Source: Telmatactis stephensoni (Eukaryota > Cnidaria > Anthozoa > Actiniaria > Isophelliidae). From it: a stretch of DNA of 64,000 nt. The stretch spans positions 1-64,000 of the forward strand of contig JALIZF010001822.1 of NCBI GenBank assembly GCA_029948255.1, given 5' to 3'. The position numbers and the translations under genes are program-made. The notes beneath the pieces were generated by a model. The model was given only the letters and a program-made list of their open reading frames with translations, was not told the origin of the DNA and did not search any database. This document shows, piece after piece, positions 33,987 to 44,403 of this stretch; position 1 is the first letter of the stretch; each line of letters starts with the position of its first letter.

Positions 33987-36900
33987 ATGGAAGAAAAAGA
34001 CGTCGAAGGTAAAACTCATGTGTTTGTCAAAAGTGCTTTGTTTCTCATGTTCATATTTTCGCGCCGAAATTCCAAACTCGCCGCCTTCATCTATCAATCT
34101 CTTGCGAGGTTATCTTACAGGAAAAAAGTTAATTCGCTCACAACAAATGAATAATATTAAACAACCTAAATATGGTTTAATTAAATCGAACATTAGTCAC
34201 AGGTTTTTGTATTTTTCGATGCCTTCGGCGGTTAGGTTGGACACCTGAAGACGTCGAAACGTTTCTCGTGGATCGGGGATTCAAAGAAGAAGGCTCAATA
34301 TTTCGAGGTAAATATCCTTCAAAACACCATTTAAAATTATTACTGATTTTGTAAACTTTTTAACTTATGTACTTAAAGCTAAAACAACTTATAATTTTAG
34401 CCCAACAAGTGGATGGAAAAAAGCTAAAACATCTTGAAAAGACGGACCTGAAGGACATAGGCATAAATATACTTGGGAAAAGAATTGACATCATGAATGA
34501 AATAAAAAAGTTACTCGACTCCAGCAAAGCTTCAGGTATCATAAGTAACTTAAATGCTTTACAGTTCTGAGTACAGAGCGACGACTTAGGTGAAAACACA
34601 ACTAGCAACACACTAACCGTACTTTTGTTATTCATATTGAAAAGTGAAGTGGGGGATCAAAAAACAAACAAGCAAGCAAAAATGTTTTTTAAAAATAATT
34701 CATACAGCATGAATCCCATCTCCACAACCTCCTCACTTTTCTAATGGTCCATTCCTTAGTGCTGTTTGTACTGTATTCCTCACGTTGTTTTATTGTTTTT
34801 TTTTATCTACAAATTTCAGTAAATGAAGAATCAGAACAAAGTACTTCAGAACAAAGTACTGCCTGGCACAAAAAAATCACAAAAGAACTTAAAACTTCCT
34901 GGTCACAACAACAACAGAACTTGTATAAAATAAAGTAAGAGCATCAGGAGTGGGGGGGGGGGAGTGGGGGGGGGAGTGGGGGGGGGAGTGGGGGGGGACT
35001 TTCTCACAGATGTGCATTCATGAATGTGGTAAACTACCTGATTAACTCATCATTTAGTAACAATTACCTCTGTTCAATTTTAACTTAATTGTTTGTTTGG
35101 TCACAGAACAGCCATGGTGATAAAAGAAGCTGCTAAACTATGGCCAGGAAACCAAAAGATCTACTTTAAAGCCAACGAGTTAAACAAGCTCAAACTAGAA
35201 GAGCTCGTTTCAAACTTATCTCTTACATGTACCATTCAAGATATAGGGTTTGGAAGAGGTGAGCATGATGACTTCCTTAATGACTTTTTGTGGAAAGGAA
35301 ATTAGCATTTCTGTTCAACACTTATGTGATTGCCTGATTTTCATTATATGAACCAAGCTGCAAGAAGTTGGGATATAATGGTAGACTTTATGACCAAGCA
35401 AGTCCCTTTCAAAAAAGCAGTCTGATAGTAGATGATTATTAATGTCATTCATGTTAACATTTTTTAGAAGCCATCCGCTCCCACATATTGCAATGGGCAC
35501 AAGAGAAAAATAGAAGACTGACAGATGGATATGATTATGAGGTAAGTAAACATTTGAGCATTTGATTTTTAACCTTGTTTAGTTAAACCACTTTTAAACA
35601 CAGGCTCGTAACATGGTATATGGGATCAGGGATCAAGCTCCAAATTATGGCCAGGATCAGGGATCAGAGGCCAGGGCTCAGGGATCAAATGGGTGGGATC
35701 GAGGATCAGGGACATTGGGACAGGATCAGGGATCAGCTCAGTTTTTTTGCACCAAGGATTAGGGATCAAAAATTTCTAAAAATATGGACTCAGGGATCAA
35801 AATTTCCATAAAATCCCAGGATCAGTGAAACGAAAATATTGTTTGATTTCGTGATTTCTTTAGTGGAAGATTTAGTGGCTACTTTGTAAAAAATTATGTA
35901 GAGATTCTTTAGAGAACACTATTTTTTAATATAATATTTATCAAGAAAACTCAAAATAACTTGTTTTGAATAGTGAGTGCAGAATTTAGCAATTTCTAGT
36001 TGGTAAATGCTTGTTCATAATAAATCTCTTGATTTATTGATCATGACTGATGCAAAACAGTAAAGTGCATGCACTTAATCTGTGAAACAAATACTACTAA
36101 CTAGCTATTTCTAATAGAAAGTGAAGTGCTGCGAGCAGAAAACAGCTGGTGTATCCACGTTAGCAGAACTGTTCCCCTAAAACTGACCAAAGTACACCGC
36201 TTTCTCTGATATATCTGAAATGTTTCTTGTTTATCTCGTGTGCGTTGTGTGACGAACACTGCTAGTTGACCTTCAATATTGAACTACAAGGATCAGTGTC
36301 GGACACACACAGTTCAAAATATTTAGCACTTTGAGTAAAGCAATTTTTCAAACAATCTCAAACGGCTAGCGTTGGCAATGATTATAAAACTAACTGATTT
36401 TAATAAGCTAGTTTATTTAGGAAAAGATCGCTGATCGTATGTATCGCGTGTTCGTCTAGTGACATCCTTGAATCGACTCTCGATACGATATGGACTTGAA
36501 CCGCTGATCGTATGTATCGCATGTTCGTCTAGTGACATCCACAGATTACACTGTGTTCCGAATAGGAGGCTACTTGCTTCGCTCGCAGCAATTACTACTA
36601 AATAGTGTTGATTAGACAATAGCAAACAAAGAAATTACCATAATTTAGTACTATTTTATACTATTTATGTTTCACGGACTAGAGTGGTTTTCATAAACCC
36701 GTGAAATAAAACTTAGCTTATTAAACACTACTAAACTCTAAAGCTTTTGTTTTCTATTGTTTGAATTTGATTATTACACATTGATAGCTAAAATTTGTTT
36801 TACGGATTTATGAAAATCACTCTAAGTGCATGCACTCTATATAATCTTATTAATAGCTAGACAGCAAAGTATTGATCAATTTTTTTCTACAGAAGAAGCA

Positions 36901-37388
36901 TGCTCCTGCAAAAAGGGCAAGACTAAGTTCCAGTAGTCAATCTTGTACTAGTACTAGTACTGCCACTGGTATGTACAGAATATTCTACATGTTTTAACTA
37001 GTTCTTTGTTGGAATCTGAAAACTTGTACCTTTTTTTACAGAATTAGACTCTGATGATGATGAAGATGATGTCCTTGGCGAAAGCACTAATTTGAACGAC
37101 ATAAACAAAAAAAGTGCCAAGGTTTTACTAATGGCATATTATGGGGTAAACTCCATGAGGGAAATTGGTGTAAAACAGCACCTTCTTCCTCTGGGAAAAG
37201 ATTTGTGTGTCAAATGCCGATCCCTAAGTAAATATGAAATGGTTGTAAAGTTGGCAAAGAAGTTGGTCGAGAAAGAGTATGTTACTATTTCACCAGACAG
37301 TAACTTTAGAAATCTTACTAAAACCAATGTTATGGTAACAGTTATCCCACCTTCTGAATTGTCCTCAGAGGAAGATGACGCAGACTGA
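33987..37388 (+). CDS. SAM-domain protein encoded by the EnSpm element (second gene)
   Basis: Eight exons join in frame to 330 codons: 33987-34008, 34236-34307, 34401-34535, 34820-34934, 35107-35258, 35468-35541, 36893-36968, 37042-37388. All introns are GT-AG. Residues about 8-72 form a sterile alpha motif: G-W-T-P-E-D-V-E-T-F-L start, then DGKKLKHLEKTDLKDIGI and GKRIDIMNEIKKLL. A Gln-rich linker and a middle region (WPGNQKIYF) follow, then a basic stretch K-K-H-A-P-A-K-R-A-R that may be a nuclear signal, an acidic patch, and a C-terminal domain of unknown type (KVLLMAYYGVNSMREIGV). It diverges from the transposase within the same inverted repeats. A role as an accessory transposition factor is inference; host-gene capture is the alternative. 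Confidence 0.8.
34945..35000 (+). repeat. G-run cluster just after an exon donor
   Basis: Four or more runs of 8 to 12 G separated by AGT begin about 15 nt after the exon 4 donor of the SAM gene, on the sense strand. This could form G-quadruplex RNA in the intron. Polymerase slippage is also likely, so exact run lengths may be unreliable. Confidence 0.8.
35612..35830. repeat. Degenerate GGATCAGGGATCA short tandem block
   Basis: In intron 6 of the SAM gene the motif (a)ggatcaggga recurs about twelve times with variable spacing over 220 bp. It is similar in style to the AGGCTCGGA block at 3983-4196 but unrelated in sequence. Confidence 0.75.
36061..36839. mobile_element. TA-flanked MITE (family A) with nested MITEs
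   Basis: Outer ends TAAAGTGCATGCACTTAATC and TAAGTGCATGCACTCTA are the same family as 32761-33289. A 145-bp MITE (36680-36824; TAGAGTGGTTTTCATAAACC / GATTTATGAAAATCACTCTA) is inserted at a TA just inside the right end. A further insertion with GTGCTGCGAGC/GCTCGCAGC ends occupies about 36115-36592; it contains a partial duplication of TGATCGTATGTATCGC at 36433 and 36505. Confidence 0.8.
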
Positions 37389-37576
37389 CTTTCAGATGTA
37401 CATGTCAAGTGTCAATCAAGTAAGAACATTGGTTGCGAATTATATTAGTCCACGAAAGATTATGTTTATTTACTATTTTTCCAGAGGTATACACTAGTTA
37501 AACTTTAAACTTTGAAAATGTTCAAGTAAGAATCAAGTAAGAACATTGGTTGTGAATTAGTCCAGAAAGAAGTCTT

Positions 37577-37582
37577 AATAAA
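37577..37582 (+). promoter_or_regulatory. Polyadenylation signal of the SAM-domain gene
   Basis: AATAAA lies about 190 nt after the stop codon, just before the right subterminal satellite begins. Confidence 0.6.
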
Positions 37583-37651
37583 TGTTCTAATAACTCATTA
37601 TTGGATATTGTTGTCTCTATATAATTTTGCAATGATCTACCATTTTAGATT

Positions 37652-38300
37652 TTCCAATGTTGGATACCTTTTGAAGCATAAGGTCTCCAATAATGGAATA
37701 TTAGTTTTTCATTGGTATATCACTGGTATGTTACTTGATTTTCCAATGTTGGATACCTTTTGAAGCATAAGGTCTCCAATAATGGAATATTAGTTTTTCA
37801 TTGGTATATCACTGGCATGTTACTTGATTTTCCAATGTTGGATACCTTAATTGAAGCACTAAGGTCTCCAATAATGGGATATTAGTTTTTCGTTGGTATA
37901 TCACTGGTATGTTACTTGATTTTCCAATATTGGATATCTTTTGAAGCACTAAGGTCTCCAATAATGGAATATTAGTTTTTCATTGGTATATCACTGGTAT
38001 GTTACTTGATTTTCCAATGTTGGATACCTTTTGAAGCACTAAGGTCTCCAATAATGGAATATTAGTTTTTCATTGGTATATCACTGGTATGTTACTTGAT
38101 TTTCCAATGTTGGATACCTTTTGAAGCACCAAGGTCTCCAATAATGGAATATTAGTTTTTCATTGGTATATCACTGGCATGTTACTTGATTTTCCAATGT
38201 TGGATACCTTTTGAACCATAAGGTCTCCAATAATGGAATATTAGTTTTTCATTGGTATATCACTGGTATGTTACTTGATTTTCCAATGTTGGATACTTTG
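37652..38300. repeat. 89-bp subterminal satellite, right side of the EnSpm element
   Basis: About seven copies of an 89-bp unit with TTCCAATGTTGGATACCTTT, GGTCTCCAATAATGGAATAT and CATTGGTATATCACTGG. It shares the CCAATAATGG(G/A)ATATT core with the left satellite but has a different period and flanks. Confidence 0.92.
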
Positions 38301-38520
38301 TATACCAATGTTGGGACTTAAAATGGTATTCCAACAATGGTATGTGTAACGCTTTTCCAACCTTGGAAAATCATCAATAGATACCAATGATTTCCCAATA
38401 AAGTACCAATCATTTTCCATTGAAGTTCCAATCTTGGAATCTCATTTTTTTCCCTGTGTTGAGTAGTTTGCCCGAAGAGTTTCACGGTCTCTTGTATGAA
38501 TTAGTTAAACTGTATATACA

Positions 38521-40056
38521 ATATATGTATATATGTATATGAGCGGTGTTCACACAAAAGGGGTCTTCTTTACTAAGACCCCTTTGATGTACCATCTTCA
38601 AGATTTGCCGCTTTAACAGCAATCTTTAGCGTTTCTTTGGTCATTTCTCGGCGAAGAAAGGAGAGAGAACAACCACAACAACAAAACTCTCAAAAGAAAA
38701 AGAACAACAACAACAACAACAAAAAATAGAGAGAAAAGAAAGAAAAAATGAACAGAAAAACCGAAGGGCGCGTTTTGTGAGAGAGAAAGTAAGACAGCAA
38801 AGAAAGACAACAGTTGTTCGGATTTCTTTGCCCCAATTAAATGGGAATCAAAAACAAACTTTAAAAAAGAATTCACCGAGAAATAAGAAAGAGAAAAGAA
38901 AGAAAAACAGAAAAAATGGGTTCGTGAAAGAGAAAAAGAGAGAAGAAAAAGAAGAAAAAAAAACAAAAAACAGGAAAGACAAACAATAGTTGTCAAGGTA
39001 ACTGTCAATTTGGTGCTGTTCTAAAAGACTGAAGGCTCACTTATCCAGTGACGCCTGACGAATTCTACTAGGCTTTACGTTCGGTGAGCGTACTGATCGT
39101 GGCCTGAATTCAGCTTCTAAGTGCTTTTCCGAGTCATTTTGTAGCACAGAAGTCGCTTGGCTTGCATCATTAAGCAAGAAAAGACGGCGGGGACAATCTC
39201 CTGGAAGAACTCAGGAGTGGGAAGCGACTTTACGAAGAAAGAGTCACAGTAATTACGGCGACAAGATTCAACTGTGATCTCTGGAGTATTGAGGCTTCTC
39301 TGGTCGTTCTGTGATGCATTCCCCAAGCCAACAAGGCCATTTCGGCGAGTTTTGAACTGTAACGAAGGCAATCGGTGCCGTCTGGGGCCTGTTAGCGAGG
39401 GGGGCTCAGCACTTTTCTACGACTAAGAGTAGGGGACGGGTGCTGTGCAAATTTTTCATGATTGCCCATAATCCTTTTCTTCCGCTGTATCTGATCCAGC
39501 GGAAGAAATGCATTATGGGATGCATGTTTGGACGCGTAGAGTGTTTGACCTTGGACCAGCACAGGTAGACCAAGCTCACTATTAGTGGCTATTTATAAGA
39601 GAATGTATGGCACTCAATATCACTCAAAAATTTCTGTCTTAATTTTAATAAAATTCCACGAGACTTCTAAAGTGTGTTGTTTATGCTTTCTTCTAACCTC
39701 TGAATGAGTTTCAGCGAAATTCGTCGATTTTAACTGCTCGCCCTAAGCCACTCAAAAATCGACGAATTTCGCTGAAACTCATTCAGAGGTTAGAAGAAAG
39801 CATAAACAACACACTTTAGAAGTCTCGTGGAATTTTATTAAAATTAAGACAGAAATTTTGAGTGATATTGAGTGCCATACATTCTCTTATAAATAGCCAC
39901 TAATAGTGAGCTTGGGCTACCTGTGGGACCAGCTATGATTGTAGCGCAGAGAATGCCAAAACGGGGTCGACTTGCACACCGTGCGTTACAGCCTAACTTA
40001 TGGTCAACCTTTTAAGACCCCTTTTAAGTGATCACGCCTCATATGTATATATGTAT
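38521..40056. mobile_element. Possible 1.5-kb inverted-repeat element
   Basis: Left end (38521-38568: ...TATGAGCGGTGTTCACAC then AAAAGGGGTCTT) is mirrored by the right end (40009-40056: AAGACCCCTTTT then AAGTGATCACGCCTCATATG...). The left end also contains a perfect 11-bp hairpin AAAGGGGTCTT/AAGACCCCTTT. The inside is a purine-rich lysine/arginine-like tract (38640-38995), an 84-codon minus-strand frame (39117-39371) of unknown identity after a splice-like gttacag, and the palindrome at 39560-39925. No transposase recognised. Confidence 0.5.
39553..39933. mobile_element. Palindromic MITE with GGACCAG duplication
   Basis: Arms of about 165 bp (from 39560, and up to 39925) are close reverse complements around a short spacer near 39735-39755. 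The ends are CACAGGTAGACCAAGC and GCTTGGGCTACCTGTG. GGACCAG(C) occurs at 39553-39560 and 39926-39933, a 7- to 8-bp duplication as in hAT-type movers. No coding capacity. Confidence 0.85.
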
Positions 40057-40110
40057 GATCGCTTTTCGGACGAGTATCCAACGAACACTCGACGAAATGT
40101 CAACGAACAG

Positions 40111-43100
40111 TCAACGAAATGCCATATCGTAATGAATCGATTGGTCATCAGAAATGATTGCGTCTGGAGTAGTTTGTTTGTTAGAGTAGTTAAGCTGGCA
40201 CATGTGGGATTTCTCCAAGTAGTTAAACGAAAAACAGCCTTGGTTATTCAAACACTTTAAAGAACATTCCAGATCATCAATCACGTGAGCACTAGTGATC
40301 ACGTGGTCTATCATCAAAGTATTCTCTGATACGGAAGTAAAGTAGACATAGGACTGTCGCGATACTGTGGATAAAATAACAAAGCTTAGCTATAGTAAAG
40401 TAAAGTAAAGCAACAATATTTAAAGTCGATAACTCGTGACAGTAATTCAACTGATAAACTTGAGGTCAACGGTGCGCTCATTTTACCGCCCTCTTTCCAT
40501 CAGTGCTCCGTTTTAAGGGTATTTGAAGCTACTTATTAAAGCTACACAGAAAGGAAAGAAGTCGAAACAAGGATGTGAGATCTGGGGATCGAACTAGGGA
40601 TCTCTTGCACCGAAGGCCGCGCACGAACCAACTGTGCCATCCTTGCTCCTCATTATTGCTATAAGTCATAATATGACTTGCGTCAACTCCAGGAAAAGTG
40701 AGTGAATGTGACGCTCTGTTAAGATTGCTCACGACACGAATTGTTCCAGTCACCCTTGCTCAATATGTATAAATGCCCTTCAACACGGGCAAACTTTCTA
40801 TGATAAATCAGTTTCTATGGCAAAGGGAGTTTCCACTTTCTATACAAGCAAATTTCATATAATGTATTTGTCATCAGTGAAATTTGGTCAACTTTTCACA
40901 TCCACACGATTAAAAGTTATTTGTCATAGAAAATGTGCTCATGTGGAAGGGCGTTAACACCACCTGGGAAATTAAGAGTAACAATACCTGCACATATGGC
41001 ACTCGCTACTGCAGCATCGTGAGCCAGCAAACTATCAGTGGAAGGATAACTATAAACATGCGCATTCGAGGATGAAATTTTATAAAGTTCATTCAAGCTG
41101 ATACTGGAACCGATACCAAGAGAGATAATGGTTATTCCATCGTTCTTGAGACTCCGTGCACTTTGTGCAACATGTCCTCCTGAATAATGAACAATAGGTT
41201 AGATTAAAGAAAGATCGGTTGATTAAATGTGAGTGAGTGAGAAAGTGAGAGAGCATATAAATGAGTAAATGGATGGATGGACAAACGATAAAAGTGTACA
41301 TGAGTGAATGAATCAGCAAATGAAACAAATAATAAACGAATAAATGAAGCAACAATTGGGTGAATAAACAGCAAAAACAAAATGTCGAATTAATAAATAA
41401 ATTGGGTGTTAGGTAGATAGCTGGGTGGAACAAAGCAACGCAGTACAGTGTATTTTACTTGACGACAACCCCTACAGCCCGCCGCACGCACGCGTTGAGA
41501 AACTATTACACGAGGCACTATTCTTACCGTGTGCTCTTTTACCTGCTCTATATTTTGCCTCGCGTAGCCAAAGATGCAAGGTCTGCGGCAAGAAATCAGC
41601 TGAGCTAAGTGCCTCGCGTGGCAGTTTCCTCACGCAGTTTCTCAAAGTGTGCGGCGGGCTTATGGCTGTGAACAACCATTGATGAACTTATCTTACCGCT
41701 ACTTTCTCCATCATTGACGACGACCACAGCACGTGGTACATGACCACGCCCACCTTGATTAAACACTTCATGTGCTTTGTCTAGACCCCTGCCAGTGTAG
41801 GTGTTCCCACCCTTGAATGTAATACCGCGGATTTTTGTAGCAACCGATGACAGGTTCTGAGGGTCCACGAAGGAGACTTCTGTCGACGCAGTGTCGCTGT
41901 ACAATACAACTCCAAAGCGAGATTCTAACAGGGAAAAAATACAAAGACTTATGGGAAAGAGAATACTGGTTCGTTCTCCTATGCTACGAGTCAGCTCCAA
42001 TTGTTTTGCTATTAGTGCCCCATTTTTGCTCTCCTCTGCTCTCGTACAGGCTTCAGTTGTGTGCTCTGCACTCCTTTGCTTTCTTTTAATAGCTCTAAGT
42101 TTCTACGACGGGTCATTGAAGGCCGCGACATCCTTCATTCTTTGCAATTCGATTCTTTAAATATTTTATGATCTATTAGAGAGTTTCTCTTGTTTTCGCT
42201 ACTATATCACTGTTATTTTGAATTGTGTCCCATTACAGCGAAAATCGTTGCATCGCGACCTCCAACGTCGGTAAGATTTTGGTCTTTTCTGATCCGTCCA
42301 TCATTCTTGGGGGCGGAGCTTTCACGAACTCGTTCAGTGATTGGTTGATTTGAAAGAAGCTTCGCCCTCAGACTGATTGACGGCTCAGAAAAACCCAAAA
42401 TCAAAACAAAATTTGTAATTTGCTGGTCGCGATGCAACGATTTTGGCTGTAATGTCTAATAGCATTGCTTTGAAGCGAGGCTGATGTCAAAGTTCAAATG
42501 CGTAGGCAAGCATGGGAAGAAGGGCTATTGGTTCTGCTAGTTTCTGCTCTGCTATGGTAATCTACTGTACTCTACTTTGTCTAGTCTTTTCTTTTCTGAT
42601 CTGTTCTACTCTTGCAGTTCTCCCAGTGTGTTCTTTGGCTTGCTTCTGAAGTACACACGCTCATACAATACTGGATAATACGCCATGCTAATGTCAACAT
42701 TAATACTTAGCATTGACCTTCGTAAGAGCGTGCAGTATTTGTACCCATACCTTCGTGAGATATCCTAAAGTGCTGCAGAACATTAATAACGAACTCTTTA
42801 AGTTTGTTGAAGTTCCCTGAACCAATGCTTGACGAACCATCCAATAGGAACACGGTATCCATGGAAACAGGACAAACTAACAAACAGAAAAAGTATTGCC
42901 CTTAACCTAAGATTTATTAGAAGAAAATGAAAGTACAAAGTACTCTTACAATAAACCGGTTTAAGTGGGTAGTAAAACACGGCTGAGTGGATCTCTTGAC
43001 AAATCTAGTGTTTTCAAAAGATTCCGTCTTTGCTTAAAGTACACAAAAAAGAATTATTCCACTTGGAAAAACAACAAGAGATTCCTGTGTGTATGAGAGT

Positions 43101-44403
43101 GACTATTCATTAAACATGTCTAAAACTACTTACCAACAGCATAGGTAGATGGCGGACAACAAAACACCTTTAAATAATGAAAAAAAGTTAGTGGGAGATT
43201 AATATTATGGGTTTTTTTCATGTGTTACTTTGTTGTGGTTGCATCAGATCATCTGATGACGTGATGCTGGGCCATTCTGACATCAGCTGCTGCTAACTGT
43301 TGCGAAACTGACTCGTCTTAGATCTCGCCGACCTCAGTCAACTAGCCTTCTACATATTGTGGCCGTTTACCTGAAAGTCCTCCATACAAATAAAAATATC
43401 AACAAAGAAATAAAAATTTTAAAAGCATTTAAAATAAAAATGTTCATTGTCTATATAAAATTAAAAATATATGAAAAATGGTTAAAATCTAATAGAAATT
43501 TTATACGATACTGTATCTTATTAAAAATAATGCATTCTTATGTCCCAGTAGATATTTATTTAGATGTTTTTGAAGATATTGTAAGGTAATTGGTTTGAGT
43601 TGGCAGAAATAACCAGTCATTTGATCACAACATAAAGTTATACGTGTGGTCTGAAATCACATCGAAAACCACTTTGTGATATTTATATCATATTGCAATA
43701 GCGAGGACAACACATCTTAATTTAAATGTCATTTTTTACTAGACATGTTGCGGCAATAGTGCACGTCTGACCACCAGCGCTTCAATGAGTAATAGGAAAA
43801 CTAACTGGACTCAATGAAAAAAGAAAAAGCAAAATGAAGTGGAATTAACGTAAGTGACTAATTGGTGAAAAAAAAAACTGTTAATGATCACAGGAATTGC
43901 ATCAATTAAATAATCAGTGACAGCATCAAAACCATGCTGGAAAAGTTCAACATTAAAGATGATGACTCATAATGCTGATAATAATCAAACTAAAATGAAC
44001 GAAATCAATCGATAGAAGAATGGAGAGAATAATAAATTGTAGAATAATAATCGAAGAAAGGAATTAAGGAAAACGTTTTTGAACAATGAAAATTAAAATG
44101 CAAAACAAAACACCTTGAAATAATGAACGAAAAGTAAACTGTTGTGCAATTAATATAAAACACAGTTCAAAGTACAGTTAAAATAACATGAAAATAGAAC
44201 GCAATCGACAACAAGTTAGAAAATGGGAAATTAGAGAGAAATACTGAAGTATTCGAAATCAAAATCCAATTTTCCAGTGTATTTCAAGTGATAGGATGTT
44301 GGAGATGGGATGTCGTTATGTACGACATTGATAGTTACAATCAGCAATAAGACATTCTTACCTCTAACACTAGTAATAAACCAATACACACTCTACAAAC
44401 CAT
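40111..44403 (-). CDS. Secreted vWFA plus PAN/apple-like domain protein
   Basis: Six exons join in frame to 278 codons: 44362-44403, 43134-43167, 42751-42876, 41697-41924, 40988-41179, 40111-40325, all GT-AG. Residues 1-14 (MVCRVCIGLLLVLE) fit a signal peptide. A von Willebrand factor A domain runs from about 26 to 200, with an intact MIDAS D-G-S-S-S (TVFLLDGSSSIGSGNF), the threonine site in GNTYTGRG and the aspartate in VVVVNDGESS. Such domains bind metal and protein ligands outside the cell. The last exon (about 208-278) has four cysteines in the spacing of a PAN/apple module (LECSLKCLNNQGCFSFNY ... MCQLNY). The protein is short for this architecture, which often has many repeats. No poly(A) signal was identified. 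Confidence 0.82.
40565..40648 (-). repeat. tRNA-derived SINE in intron 5 of the vWFA-PAN gene
   Basis: Minus strand: A-box TGGCACAGTTGGTTCG and B-box AGTTCGATCCC at tRNA spacing, with no acceptor pairing. The trailing part reads CTCACATCCTTGTTTCGAC; related fragments (AAACAAGGATGTGAG) occur near 48951 and, more diverged, 49178. Confidence 0.7.
41475..41660. mobile_element. MITE with AGCCCGCCGCAC inverted ends (vWFA-PAN intron 4)
   Basis: Left AGCCCGCCGCACGCAC...TTGAGAAACT, ACGAGGCACT and right AGTGCCTCGCGT...GTTTCTCAA, GTGTGCGGCGGGCT are inverted copies. The opposite-strand ORFs here are shadows of the palindrome. Confidence 0.75.
42231..42454. mobile_element. MITE with 29-bp inverted ends (vWFA-PAN intron 3)
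   Basis: CATTACAGCGAAAATCGTTG ... is mirrored by CAACGATTTTGGCTGTAATG, both extending to TCGCGAC/GTCGCGA. No clear target duplication. Confidence 0.75.

Larger units (their letters stand above)
26446..38461. mobile_element. 12-kb EnSpm/CACTA-type DNA transposon, apparently complete
   Basis: The element 26449-38458 begins CACAGGGAAAAAAATTAGAT and ends with the reverse complement of CACAGGGAAAAAAATGAGAT. It is flanked by TTG on both sides (26446-26448 and 38459-38461), matching the 3-bp duplication of the CACTA/EnSpm superfamily. The inverted repeat continues imperfectly inward (GATTCCAAG). Subterminal tandem repeats occupy both flanks. Two genes diverge from the middle: a TNP2-like transposase on the minus strand and an eight-exon SAM-domain gene on the plus strand. 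A LINE and several MITEs are inserted inside. Confidence 0.93.

Noticed and set aside
38613..39008. Opposing open frames rich in Lys/Arg or Phe/Ser
   Set aside because: Purine-rich low-complexity DNA opens long frames on both strands; no domain is visible.
42213..42437. 74-codon minus-strand frame
   Set aside because: It lies inside a 224-bp MITE and starts in its terminal repeat.
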